From Siphonodentalium dalli (taxonomy: Eukaryota > Mollusca > Scaphopoda > Gadilida > Siphonodentaliidae), in NCBI GenBank assembly GCA_032622095.1, contig CP136069.1:121452126-121516125 (forward strand): a stretch of 64,000 bases of DNA. Direction: 5' to 3'. The translations under genes were made by a program, and so were the position numbers. Of this stretch, positions 53,521 to 64,000 are shown piece by piece. Under the pieces are notes generated by a model that did no database searches, was not told where the DNA came from, and worked only from the letters and a program-made list of their open reading frames with translations. Every line of letters starts with the position of its first letter. Position 1 is the first letter of the stretch.

Positions 53521-54980
53521 GTTGGTGGACTTCTAAAATGGTGTAAATGTGTTTTGGCTATTTGACATTTATTGAATCTTCGCTATCATTTTGAATTCAA
53601 TCAAACCTTGTCCTTCATTTCACATCAAATCGAATCCCGAATGTTCGCAGGAATCCAGGTTAAACAAGATATGGGACTACAGTGTCACAAGCAAATTGCA
53701 TCCCAAAATACACAGACAGTCGTCTCATAAGTTATCCTTCTGAGGACAGATAGCTCTGCAAAACCTACTAAAGTGAGGCAAATGCCGAGGCAAAAATTGG
53801 TCCAATATTCTTAGCCAATGAAAATCTCAGAAGCTGCTAATATTTTGTGCACAATTTCACAAATTTATTGTGGATGTTGTATATATTATGGCAGGTCTAC
53901 ATACAACATAAATGGATTGTTCAATACCTAGTATTATCAACAAGGACTACATCAGAAAAGACTATCAGAAATTAAACAATTCTAAACATAATACAAAGAC
54001 TGTATTGGGCCAATGACAACTTTATTAAGTTTAGGCAACACCAATTTAATAACAGGTTTATGAACCCTCCTACAACTTTTTCCTCAATATTGTAAAAAAA
54101 TTAATTTAAAAAACATTTCTATATGTTCACGCTGATCAAAATATGAAGCACGTGGTCAGTTAAAGTGGTGAAGAAAATGTTTGATGGCAGAGTCTCAATT
54201 TTGCTTTCACCTCCGTTTCCATTACTAATGCAGTTTTATGGGAAGAAATACCTCAACATATTTTCATAATTTGAGTAAAACTTATGAAAATTCAAAAAAT
54301 CTTGTAACATTCATGAACAATTCTGCTATTTGTCAAATGTTGTGATAGTGATGCCTAATTGAATTTTCCCTCCTGTATCTACCTTTTTCTGCCCAAACTT
54401 GGTCCCAAAGGTTCATAAACCAGGCTATTTTATTGTTGTGGCCTCATATAATATGTAGAATTTCTGTTCTAGGAAATATATAAATCTAGGCAAATTTACT
54501 TGTATCTGGTTTCATTCCCATGATATTTTTTGCATGTCAAGCCTGTCAACATTTCTTGATATTATATGCAGTTATTTTGACATAGAGTAGCTTGTACTAG
54601 TTGCTCAGAATACCAGAACTATACCTCTCCTGGTTAAGTGGTCTTGCTAATTTTCTATGACATTGGTGGGTCCCTATGAATTACTATGATGCTGGTAGGC
54701 TAAATGATGCTGTTAACTCTTTTGCCATACATGTAGGTCATTGCCATATATACCCACATGGGAATGTTTCAACTAAATACATCAATAATTAACAATTAGT
54801 CATTACACTGCCCATATATACATAAAATGCTTGTATTTACATGCAGAATGCTTGGCACTGGGGCGTATGTCCATGTGGGGTGGGGGTGGCAGCAAAATAG
54901 TTCAGAAAAAGTACTGTTATTTTGTTATTGTCACTGTGTTTTGCTAATCTGAATAAATTGAGAAATAATTGTCATGTGTA
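53521..54980. other. Intergenic, no gene seen
   Basis: AT-rich with no supported feature. Confidence 0.4.
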
Positions 54981-55445
54981 TAAAACATTAAAAAAAAAAA
55001 TCACATTAGTTGATATTTGTTGAAGTTGTCATGGCATCCTCATTAAAATTCACGAAAATTAACTAATTAAGGGCCGTCCCTATAGCTGGTCACCACGCCT
55101 AAATTAAATGGACCTGGCATTTGTTGAGCAAGTCTCCTCCACCGATTATAAAAAAATCAGTTTATATTTGTACAAGTTATCGTGATCACATTCATGAAAA
55201 TGAATGAATTAAGGGCAGTAACTCCGCCCATAATAGGCAGATCTGGCTGGTTTTCGAACTTGATCAAGACATTGTTGAGCAAGCAGTTGATATTTGTTAA
55301 GGTTATTGCGATGAAAATTAACTAATTAAGGGCCATAACTCCACCAAAATATGCAGACATGGCCAGTTTTATAATTCGATGTAGACATTGTTGAGCAAGT
55401 CCCATATACTGAATATTAACTAAATCAGTTGACATTTGTTTTCTT
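54981..55445. repeat. Three diverged tandem units of about 130 bp
   Basis: Each unit has ATTAACTAATTAAGGGCC(G/A)T, a GGC..GATCTGGC.GGTTTT-like phrase, ACATTGTTGAGCAAG and TCAGTT.ATATTTGTT. Confidence 0.7.
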
Positions 55446-56929
55446 GGATTAGCCAAACACTGTGAAAATGAAAACTTTACAAAAAATAACGGTACCTTTC
55501 CTTAACAGCATACTTTTGGCCTACTAGTATCATAGCAATACAGCAGGATCAATCATTGTTCGGGTAATGAAGTGGATTATTTTTTTTATGTTTTATGAGG
55601 AAATGTAATCGGATCAGTGATCGGATGGGTAATTATTCCAAACTGTATGAAACTAACCCTATCTCTTGTAGTCAGTCTCTTTAAAAAGCCAACGATAATC
55701 TTATCAGATTTACATCTCTAGAAATCCTATGAGGTTCATATTTCTAGAACAACGGGGCTTTCCCAAACTGACATAATAAATTGTTTTCAAATGTGGAGGC
55801 ATGCCTGGTGTTGTAAATGTTTTTGAGAATTGCAGTATTAAGTTGTGAGTTATACAAACAACAGGATGCGAACAGATAATCGGTAATAAATATCATTGGC
55901 TGATAAAAGTTCAAAGATAATTGTCTACATATTAATTACTCCGACGCCTTCAATTTGCTGAAGATTATGAGGTGCTACCACGGCCAAGTATCTTTATAAC
56001 CCTGTGGTGACTCGATTATCATTCTTTAACGTGCACATACCGAGGCATGTACACTGCACATACCGAGGCATGTACACTGGTCAGTCATAATGTCAGCACC
56101 CGATCGGACAGCGTATTGCACCCATGACAACATATCTGGACAAATGTTGTAATGGGGGAAGATGGTATTTTGCATTCGGATCTTTATTCAGAGATCTCGA
56201 ATGAGACTTTTCAGCCTGACAAACTTGGTATCTGACCAAATTCAGATTTTTGTTAGAATACCCTGACCAGACTTCGATCCCCGGTCCACTAGCACGAGAG
56301 ACCAGTATGCTAACTCTCAGCTACCGACTTCTTTAATGTATAATGGGTAATTTTCATAGCATTCAGTTATGAATATATCGCCTGTAATCTGCATTATAAA
56401 ATTTGTCGTGTTTCACCGTGCATGGTAAAATTGTTAACAAGTCATTGGCCCCTGAACTTGCCATTTAATTACAACCAAGCTGTGTTTGTAATTGTTGTAA
56501 GCTTTTTAAAGAGACTAGATTCCACCTTAAATGAGCTTTTAAATCACTAACCAATGAAATTAATAGCCAACATGACCAATGGTTACATGGGAATCGCATT
56601 AGTAGAGAAATGTGATCTGAATAAGAATTCTAGAGACATATTGAAATTGGAATACAGACAGTGTTTAGATGGTGTTAAAGGTGTTTAGACGGCTTCGATG
56701 TGTCCTTTACACTGTATTCTTTAACGCACACATCAAAGAGATTACTTATATCTGGAAATAAACATGCTATTTACTAATTATAATGCCTTGGGCTGATGAC
56801 ATATAAACTCTAACATATTGATAGTTCTTCTGGTTGATGATTATACAACATTTCAGAAGAGAAAAACAAGAAATTCAAGAGTTTTTAAAAACATTTAAGT
56901 TTTGGCATTTTTATATCAGTCCTTGTCCA
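55446..56929. other. Intergenic; only a tRNA-like fragment seen
   Basis: No exon supported. A short direct repeat GCACATACCGAGGCATGTAC occurs twice near 56034-56075. Confidence 0.4.
56267..56326 (-). repeat. tRNA-derived sequence (SINE head or tRNA pseudogene)
   Basis: On the minus strand it reads GGTAGCTGAGAGTTAGCATA (A-box-like), then a CTCGTGCTAGTGGACC arm and CGGGGATCGAAGTC (B-box-like). The spacing suits a tRNA, but arm pairing is poor and the acceptor stem is not evident. Confidence 0.5.
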
Positions 56930-57805
56930 AGTCTGCAAATAGTGTGTCTGTCATTTGCAGAATGAGGTCCCCAGAGAGTGAGTTTAGTTATGCTATCTCA
57001 CAGTGGGCTAGCATTACCAAATTCACCCTCTGGGACCTCATTCTGCTTAGGCCTCATCTTCTGGGAACTATCTATAGTCTCAAATTAACATTTTTAGTTA
57101 CTCTTTCCCTTCTGGGAAGTTTCTATATCCCTTAATTTGCAGAAGATAAAATGCATAATTGAGGTGACTAATGGGTGAACATCACCAACTTCAACAAGGG
57201 GAAATTCAATCTGATCCTAGGTCTCCCATAGTAGTTGAGGCCAAAGCAGAATGAGGTTCCCAGAGGGTGAATTTGGCATCACTAAATTCACCCTCTGGGG
57301 ACCTCATTCTGCAAATGACAGACACACTATTTGCATGCTTGTCCTTGTCACGCAGGATGAGGAAGAAACACCCTCAACTCAAGCGGCCAAGCCTGCAAAT
57401 AGGCTGTCTGTCATTTGCATAATGAGGTTCCCAGAGGATGAATTTAGTGATGCTATCCCACAATGTGGGCTAGCATCACCAAACTCACCCTCTGGGAACC
57501 TCATTCTGCTTAGGCCTCAACTTCTACAGGAGACCTAGGATCAGATAGAAGTTCCCCAGTTGAAGCCGATTATGCATTTTATCTTCTGCAAATTAGGGGA
57601 TATAGAAACTTCCCAGAAGGGAAAAAGTAACTAAAAACAATGTTAATTTGAAACTATAGATACTTTCCAGAAGATGAGGCCTAAGCAGAATGAGGTCCCC
57701 AGATGGTGAATTTGGTGATTATAGCCCGCTGTTCGGGATATCATCACTAAATTCACCCTCTGGGGACCTCATTCTTCAAATGACAGACACTATTTTCAGG
57801 CTTGT
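56930..57805. repeat. Cluster of GAATGAGGTCCCCAGAGGG hairpins, two inverted units
   Basis: Two units (about 56930-57360 and 57395-57805), largely inverted to each other, share long stretches such as CAGAAGATAAAATGCATAAT against the reverse of 57570-57595. Each end carries a hairpin pairing AGAATGAGGT(T/C)CCCAGAGGGTG with CACCCTCTGGGGACCTCATTC around a short variable loop. All outer ends share GACAGACACACTATTTGCA. This is probably a composite fold-back element; related decayed text lies at 28980. Confidence 0.8.
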
Positions 57806-57981
57806 TCATGCCCATAAACATGGAACGACACAGTTGTGTGGATGAGTTGATGTTATTTTAGTAGTTTGTTATTCCAAACTCAAACAATGCATTGACTTCT
57901 TGTAACATAAAGCCGCAGCAAACCTTTGCAATAACTTCAGCCAGTCCCTACATACAATAGCTATGGCTATATATATGATAT

Positions 57982-58818
57982 TCATTTCTTCTTTATGTTG
58001 AAGCGGGAAATCATTTTCGAGACTGAAATGACTTCAGACTCACAATTATCATCACATGTAGCATTATCATAATTTCTGTCAACAATTTTTAAGTTTAAAT
58101 TATCCTCATAATGTTCTGCCTTGTGTTTGGTTGAATCAGCTATCTCAGCCTGCGTTTTAAACTGTAATCTAGCATTATTACCGGCCAAGCTTGTGTTGGA
58201 AGGACTAGAAGAAACATTTTTATCTGTGGCATTTTGGAGTTTTAAACTCCGAAAATCGTAAGTTTCATAACTTTCACTGCGGCGATAATAATCTGGATTA
58301 CCGGCATCACTCTCCAGTCTCCTGTAGTAATGATATGATTTAACGGAGCCATTATTACTCGCCACATCCTCATATGTGTGACTTTTACGATTCTCCAGAT
58401 GCGATTCACTTTGAAAATCCTTAGAACTACCACCTGCTAAAATCGAATGATATGTATTTGGAATTCCGTCCCTCGATTCGTCATCTAGTTCTTCATAGGT
58501 CCTTTGGGTTGGTGTTAAATATCCGTCGGCACATATTCCCTTCAAACACAAAATCTTTGATTTCCATGTGGGTGGGGGCCTGACAGGAACACTTCTGATA
58601 TCTTGACTGGATTGACTTCTCTGAGTTGCGAGGTTCGCACTGAGAAATCCGGCATCGGTTGACACACCCCTAGATAGATCCTCATTTATAGCGTCGTTGG
58701 ACCTGCTTTTAGCTACACCTGTCATGAGTCGTGGTGGAGGTCTGCTCGGTGGTGGTGACTTTGATTGTCGTATTTTTGCCGGCACGCCAAGTAGATTTGG
58801 TGTAGAATTTGACTTGAC
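57982..58818 (-). CDS. Gene 3 last exon
   Basis: The minus-strand acceptor CTTTTTTTCCAG precedes 58818, and TGA ends at 57982. It gives 278 residues without interruption. Serine, tyrosine and proline are enriched. The long uninterrupted frame, the strong polypyrimidine tract and the non-repetitive composition support a real exon. Confidence 0.78.
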   Translation of the reverse strand, partial: VKSNSTPNLLGVPAKIRQSKSPPPSRPPPRLMTGVAKSRSNDAINEDLSRGVSTDAGFLSANLATQRSQSSQDIRSVPVRPPPTWKSKILCLKGICADGYLTPTQRTYEELDDESRDGIPNTYHSILAGGSSKDFQSESHLENRKSHTYEDVASNNGSVKSYHYYRRLESDAGNPDYYRRSESYETYDFRSLKLQNATDKNVSSSPSNTSLAGNNARLQFKTQAEIADSTKHKAEHYEDNLNLKIVDRNYDNATCDDNCESEVISVSKMISRFNIKKK

Positions 58819-61800
58819 CTGGAAAAAAAGACAGTATAATGAAACTTATTGTTTTTGTTCTATTGCTTAAAAGTTACATGTAACTTCTCACTGCTAAATT
58901 ACATATATGCAAGAATGAGTACTGAGTTGTTGATGGTTATTGCCATTGAGAGAGGGAAAAACATAAGAGATGTTGTGAATATCCTATGGTGTTGTGATTA
59001 TCCTATGGTGTTGTGAATATCCTATGATGTTGTGAATATCCTATGGTGTTGTGATTATCCTATGGTGTTGTGATTATCCTGAAACTGATCCTAGATTAAA
59101 GCTATTATTTGGGACTCTCCTCACATCTAACATTATTTAAAACTTTGAAATACACTTTACAACAAACTCAGTTTTGAATGCTTGGAATTACTAGCAACTG
59201 AAATGTTATCTCTGTATAAGTATGGATATATGGCACAAACCAGGGTTCACACTGACAAGAAAATTATTTTGGCCAATTTATTTTGTCGTTTTTGAATGTT
59301 TTTGACCATTTTTCAGAAACATTGGCCAAATTAAAAACCCAAAATATAGGATAGTTAGTAAACCAAAATGAAAAAAACAATAGAAAAATACTAAATAAAA
59401 CAAAATGCAAAGCAAGAGAACATGAAAGTATCAATGATAATGTAGCTCAACTTGGAGGGGAAACTGTCATACATTAGTCATGGAACGCAAGGAATGCAGA
59501 CAGTTTCAATGTTTTTTGGAAAAGTATTGATGGCTGCCATCTAGTGGTCACTCCCGAAGATCCATATGAAATATTTAGTGATGAGTGAGTGGATGAGTGG
59601 TGTTTGTAGGCCAAGGATTTAGCCATGCAAAGAGTAATGATATCCCAAGATGTTTTTTAACTAAATTTAGAAAACATTTGATGGGTCCCATCTAGTGGTC
59701 ACCCAGAAGATCCATATTACGTCTGGTGATGATTGGATGAGGGATGTGTTCCGTAGGGTGTGTCAAAGGATTTAGTCATGCAAAGAGTCAAATGCAAGAT
59801 GGCTGCCGGTGACCAAAAATTTTTGTTTGTTAAAATTATAGCTCCCTATCTCCAATAAATGCGAGCTTCAGGGTGTGCCGATGTATTCAAATTTAAAATC
59901 CAAGATGGCTGCTGGTGGCCATGTTTTTTAAAGAATTTCAGAAAAAAAATTGATGGCTCCCATCTAGATATCACCCTGAAGATCCATTTGAAGTTTGGTG
60001 ACGATTGGATGAGGGATGTGACATGTAGGGTGTGCCAACCCATGGTAATAGCTTGAACATGACTTTGTCAAGTTGAACCAAAAACCCTCCCGAAAAAACA
60101 AGATAATACATGCACAACATAACTATGCACTGACTTGCTCATTGTTTGCCGTTATGTATTAGTAAAATCATAATGCAGTAAAGTATTGTCAACTGATTAA
60201 CCCTTTGAACCCTGACGCCCTACCACGACCGACACCCTGACCCTGGGCTCCTCGTGGGATTTTCCTTTAAATTTTATAGTGTCTTGTTGGATGATGTTGG
60301 TTATGTTTAATTTGTGACACAGGTATGAAACTTTACAGGTCCCCCCCCCCCCCCATTGATCACTGATCATTATAAAATCGGAAGACTTTGCCACGCGGCA
60401 GCGTCTTGGTAACGGTTGCTAGGCAACTACCTCGAATTGACTGGAAAAGGCAATTATAGCATGGTATGTCATAACTCAATGCCAGTGATTGTGTTTTTGA
60501 TGACGATAATACCCTAATATGAAATTTGAGATATATCCGACAAGAATTTAAGAGAGATCGAATGAAATTAATTATTTAATGCAGCAACGGTTGCTAATCC
60601 AAGTACCACAAATGAACGGATGACACCACTGCACTAACCATTAAGTGGTAGTGTTCCCTTAATTTATACAATATCTAGTCGCATAATGCTGTATATGTTC
60701 AATGGTGGCACATATGTATGTTATGCATGGACCATTCTATGATCATTAAAATATAAGGACACTTTGCCACCCAATCTCTCCTTAGTAACGGTTACCAGAC
60801 AACTACCCGGCATTAGCAAGAAACTGCAATTATGATGCAGCTACATGTATATGTCCTATATATAACACCACATTTCACTTAAAACGCATGTTTTTGTAAT
60901 TTACAACCTATGTTCTGCGCATGCGCATGTATTCCTACCCGATACTATAGCGGGTAGACATTTCATATACACACCCTGACCACTGCTCTGCGCATGCGCC
61001 AAGAAATCAACTTAATCGAGGCCCTTCATCATATAAATATAATTTGAACAGGCTTTTTATATTTGATATATATAACTAGAGTTTAGACGTCGATTTGTTA
61101 TTGAATCGCATAGCTATAAACTATAAACACGTGGCGGTCGTTATAATGGGCGGTTCAGCGGCCGGTATACCGCCCGCTAGGGTATATGGAGGTTCACGCA
61201 GCGGCCGGTATTCCGGCCGCTGGGGTTCAAAGGGTTAAGAACGAACGCTGTAAAAGCATCTAATCATCATTGTTTTGATATGTAAGCATGAGTGACTTCT
61301 GGTAAATAATTATCCAAACATTCAGGTTGCAAACAAATACTGATTAACTATTAAGGAGTATAAGGGATTTTGTGAGATCTGGTGATTTTGTGATATATAA
61401 TTTCTGGCATAGGCTTGAAACTTTTAACAGGGTGAACCTGCACAAGAAGTGACGTCTTACCTCTAATCAGTTCGGATATATAGCAGAGAAATGGTTTATA
61501 TGTGGTTTGCATGTACTATATACTAAATAGATCTACACACATATCTCTTGTTATTTAGTTATAAATTTGGGGATGTCAGCATTAGAGACGCCATTAAACA
61601 ATTCATCTCACTCTCCTACTATTACTCTTGATGGCACATAGAACATGATTTGATTTCTTACCAGGCCTCCAACAAGCCTAAGCATGGACTTAGTCTACAG
61701 CAACCATTCATCCTTCCCCCTTGTGCAGGTCAAGCCTTTTACCCCCATCATTGAGAGAGGACACCATTAGAGCTGGGACGGTTATGGGTTTTTCGTGACC

Positions 61801-63278
61801 GGTTATGAACGGCAAAAAACCGCGATTAACCGGTTAACCACATATTATAGGTACTATTATGGGTGGGTAAGCCCAGTATGCAGAACGGCGATGATTGTGA
61901 TGCTCACTGACATGGTAAGCTTGAGAACGGCTCCTGCCCATTATACAAAGAAGTTGTCACCCATGACACACATAATCACATATCTAATTAATTACTGTAT
62001 ACACCCCGTCAGTAAGCCCAGGGGGCACGTGCACGTTTTTGTCCAAAAAGTGGGTACTGCATGGGCTTACTCATGGGGATCCCCCCGTGCAAAATCTCAG
62101 TTAGCCTTGAGATGCTGGTTTACCATCGTATTTTATACTGATACCAAGAGTAGTTGCGTTATATAAAGAGAATGATGCGTTTTATTAAGATAAAATCATA
62201 TAATAATAACAAGATACAGATGTCGACAGGTAAAACAAAAAATACAATTTATACGTTGTAAACATGCGTATGGAATGGTTAATAGCGCACATAAATAGCA
62301 CAAAGTTCAGAAGACGACAAGTCCATCGTCGTCGAAACCATCGAACTCCAGGTCGTCGTCAGAATCTTCCTCGAAGAAGAAAAAATTTATGAATTTCGCG
62401 GTAATCGACGAAACGTATTATGTATTATGAATCATAGACTATGATCAAATCTCAACCTACTCTGGATCTTCTCCCAACCAATGCACAAGGGGAATGCTTG
62501 AGTTCATACTTGTTGATGTTTGTAAGTTAGATAGATAATCAAAATTAAATTACTATTTCTTTGGCTTCGAGAGTAAAAAATATTTGATTCAAGTCAAAGC
62601 TCAGAGTTATCAGATATTTATTTTTAAAATCTGTTATTTTTCACCACCTGGAATATTTGGAGGCCTAGCAAATATTCGACAAGCTGACAAACATACTCTT
62701 GATACCAAATTGTGTTGAACAAAATGTTGATATATAACGTGTTTGGAAATTAGTTACAGAGGTTAGCATTATTTTTCAGAATTTAATCGATTCTGATAAC
62801 TAAAGCATCTTTTGAAGAAATTTTGTTGGAATCTGATAATATGGGGACCATCGAATCAGATTGTGTACCTTTAATATTGTGGCAGTGTGACAGATGAATG
62901 ATCTTTACTATAAATCAACAAAATATTTTATAACCATTGGTCTTTCTTTAACACTTCCATGACTGGAGCTTTCTAAAAATTGGGAAAAACCCTGTGCCAA
63001 TGTATTCTCTTATATATGAGAGTCTCCAATAGGGAGCCTCATGTATATAAGATAATACATTGGTCTAACAATATTTACCTTGACCTTGTAAGCCAGTGCG
63101 TTCTCATATATATGCGAGGCTCCCTATGAGAATGCACTGACACAGGATTTTAATGCTGCACCATCACAGCTCCTGTCATGAATGGATTAAATCATCAGAC
63201 TGTGTTTCAATAGAACAAAAAACTTACTCTGGATCTTGGAATATTTGGCTGGTCCTCTTCAAAAACTGATGACACAAT
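57982..63278 (-). CDS. Gene 3, C-terminal exons: tyrosine- and proline-rich tail
   Basis: Two minus-strand exons (63228-63278, then 57982-58818) join in phase 0 to give 295 residues. Seen: IVSSVFEEDQPNIPRSR, then VKSNSTPNLLGVPAKIRQSK with PxxP-rich SPPPSRPPPRL and VPVRPPPTW (possible SH3 ligands), a run of tyrosine motifs (TYEELDDE, TYEDVASN, SYETYDF, HYEDNLNL; possible SH2 or kinase targets) and a basic end SKMISRFNIKKK. This looks like the cytoplasmic tail of a signalling or adhesion protein. There is no catalytic domain in these exons. The 5' exons lie beyond 64000. The family is not recognised. Confidence 0.72.
58972..59082. repeat. 19-20 bp tandem repeat, about six copies
   Basis: Units of GTTGTGAATATCCTATGGT, alternating GAATATCC and GATTATCC. 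Intron of gene 3. Confidence 0.9.
59440..60055. repeat. Diverged tandem units of about 170-200 bp
   Basis: Units share GATGGCTGCCATCTAGTGGT, GAAGATCCATAT, TTTGGTGATGATTGGATGAG, GGATGTG and TAGGGTGTG. Intron of gene 3. Confidence 0.75.
60197..61238. mobile_element. 1.04-kb TTAA element (piggyBac-like ends)
   Basis: Bounded by TTAACCCTTTGAACCC and its inverse GGGTTCAAAGGGTTAA. TTAA targets and CCCTTTG ends are typical of piggyBac-type elements (family knowledge). No transposase frame. A segment with CTTTGCCAC..GTAACGGTT(G/A)C..GACAACTACC is present twice (about 60380 and 60768). The right end holds nested palindromes such as GCGGCCGGTATTCCGGCCGC. Confidence 0.82.
61239..62947. other. Gene 3 intron, no gene firmly supported
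   Basis: The minus strand at 62310-62400 reads EEDSDDDLEFDGFDDDGLVV, an acidic stretch like those in transposase N-termini, but it is only about 37 codons with stops around it. Not called. Confidence 0.4.
62948..63190 (-). mobile_element. Family H hairpin MITE, copy E
   Basis: TTAACACTTCCATGACTGGA opens it and CTCCTGTCATGAATGGATTAA closes it. It carries GAGTCTCCAATAGGGAGCCTC and a truncated second hairpin. Intron of gene 3. Confidence 0.82.
63228..63278 (-). CDS. Gene 3 penultimate exon (51 bp)
   Basis: On the minus strand ACATTTCAG precedes 63278 and GTAAGT follows 63228. The 17 codons IVSSVFEEDQPNIPRSR join in phase 0 to VKSNSTPNLL. A microexon of exact codon length. Confidence 0.7.
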
Positions 63279-63531
63279 CTGAAATGTAGAAATGATCTTT
63301 TGATCTGTTGATCTCATCAGATCACATGGCATAATCGATTCGAGGATTCATTGGGAGCGTGGCAGATTTGGTGGGCTGCTAAATAGGGTTCAAGCAATTT
63401 TGGTGCATTTTTTTGTTACATGTATTAGCATGTGGTAAATAATAGAAACAGGTGCACTACTTTGCCCAGTGGGGAGACCCTTCTCAAATATGAGTAAGTA
63501 GTCAAATACGTGTAGATGGCGCAGGATATAT

Positions 63532-63673
63532 AGAGGATATCCACACTTTTTCAGTGGATATGGGTTATATCTCATGAGTGATGACAAAACATTGAATTTC
63601 CACGAGTGGAAATTCAAATGTTTTGTCATCACGAATGAGATTTAACCCATATCCATTGAAAAGTGTGGATATT
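63532..63673. repeat. About 140-bp palindrome, family P2 copy 3
   Basis: GAGGATATCCACACTTTTTC pairs with GAAAAGTGTGGATATTC, and ATCTCATGAGTGATGACAAA with TTTGTCATCACGAATGAGAT; centre TTTCCACGAGTGGAAA. Confidence 0.9.
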
Positions 63674-63724
63674 CTGTTTATTATATATTTTAGTTACTTG
63701 CCTATGGCCCCCAATGAATGTCAA

Positions 63725-63795
63725 TACATCAGAAATTTCACCAGTGGGATATCACTTATATCTCACTAGTGGGATATCACTTATATCTCACTGCT
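63725..63795. repeat. Short tandem repeat, 25-bp unit
   Basis: AGTGGGATATCACTTATATC + TCACT occurs twice, with a partial third. Confidence 0.85.
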
Positions 63796-64000
63796 AAAAC
63801 CTTATAATTCATGGGAAAGTATATAATAAATATATATATATCATGTTCACAAGCCAGGTACTGTCAAGGAAAAAATCAGTGCACTTGATAATTCCAACTC
63901 AATTGTCACTGTTTTGCATTGTCCAAGACATTTGTGTATAGGTGGATATCTTGCCAACTTGCCAGTTTTATACAATGAAGTTTAGCCTCTACAATGCAAT

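Noticed and set aside
62310-62400. Acidic minus-strand peptide EEDSDDDLEFDGFDDDG
   Set aside because: Resembles transposase N-terminal acidic stretches but is only about 37 codons between stops; not enough to name.

Overview
The window looks like a piece of an invertebrate nuclear genome, most likely a lophotrochozoan such as a mollusc (inference). The support is AT-rich DNA, small exons separated by long GT-AG introns, a nicotinic-type Cys-loop receptor gene of the kind expanded in molluscs, and a very dense load of MITEs, palindromes, minisatellites and imperfect tandem repeats. There is no bacterial-style gene packing. Most open frames longer than 60 codons are chance products of repeats.

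Three host genes can be built from splice-compatible exons. (1) A plus-strand nicotinic acetylcholine receptor-like subunit, 11154-24872: five exons, all junction phases agree, 381 residues, 5' end missing. It has the 13-residue Cys loop, TM1-TM4 and an unusual pore helix. (2) A plus-strand gene at 31114-49344: seven exons whose phases all agree. It encodes a signal peptide, a short ectodomain, one transmembrane helix and an acidic tail ending in a PPPPY motif (about 366 residues). Exon 3 carries a single-base frameshift. I do not recognise the family. (3) A minus-strand gene whose last two exons are at 63228-63278 and 57982-58818. They encode a proline- and tyrosine-rich C-terminal tail.

The rest is mostly mobile DNA. 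1-11 kb: dispersed repeats, a 565-bp MITE, a degenerate tandem array and a LINE 3' remnant. 11-25 kb (receptor introns): a 1-kb minisatellite with a 209-bp higher-order period, an inverted partner of the first MITE, a GTGGCGACA minisatellite, a fold-back array of GGTAAA/TTTACC repeats and two large palindromes. 25-31 kb: tandem duplications and poly-G tracts. 31-50 kb (gene 2 introns): piggyBac-like TTAA hairpin MITEs. Two elements with PIF/Harbinger-like ends (GGCC termini, 3-bp TAA or TTA target duplications) sit in tandem-repeat DNA, and neighbouring repeat units reveal their empty sites. A 2.5-kb element with long inverted arms follows. 50-64 kb: a hAT-like MITE with a perfect 8-bp target duplication, a 184-bp near-perfect palindrome, hairpin clusters, a 1-kb TTAA element and further MITEs.

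The most interesting structure is at 38010-41060. A TIR element carries a long open frame, and that frame is interrupted by a 1,791-bp composite insertion: two identical 450-bp MITEs flanking 891 bp, bounded by a TCGT duplication. The frame continues intact on both sides, and the insertion ends supply plausible splice signals. It may be a transposon behaving as a new intron (introner-like), nested inside a transposon, inside tandem-repeat DNA, inside a host intron.
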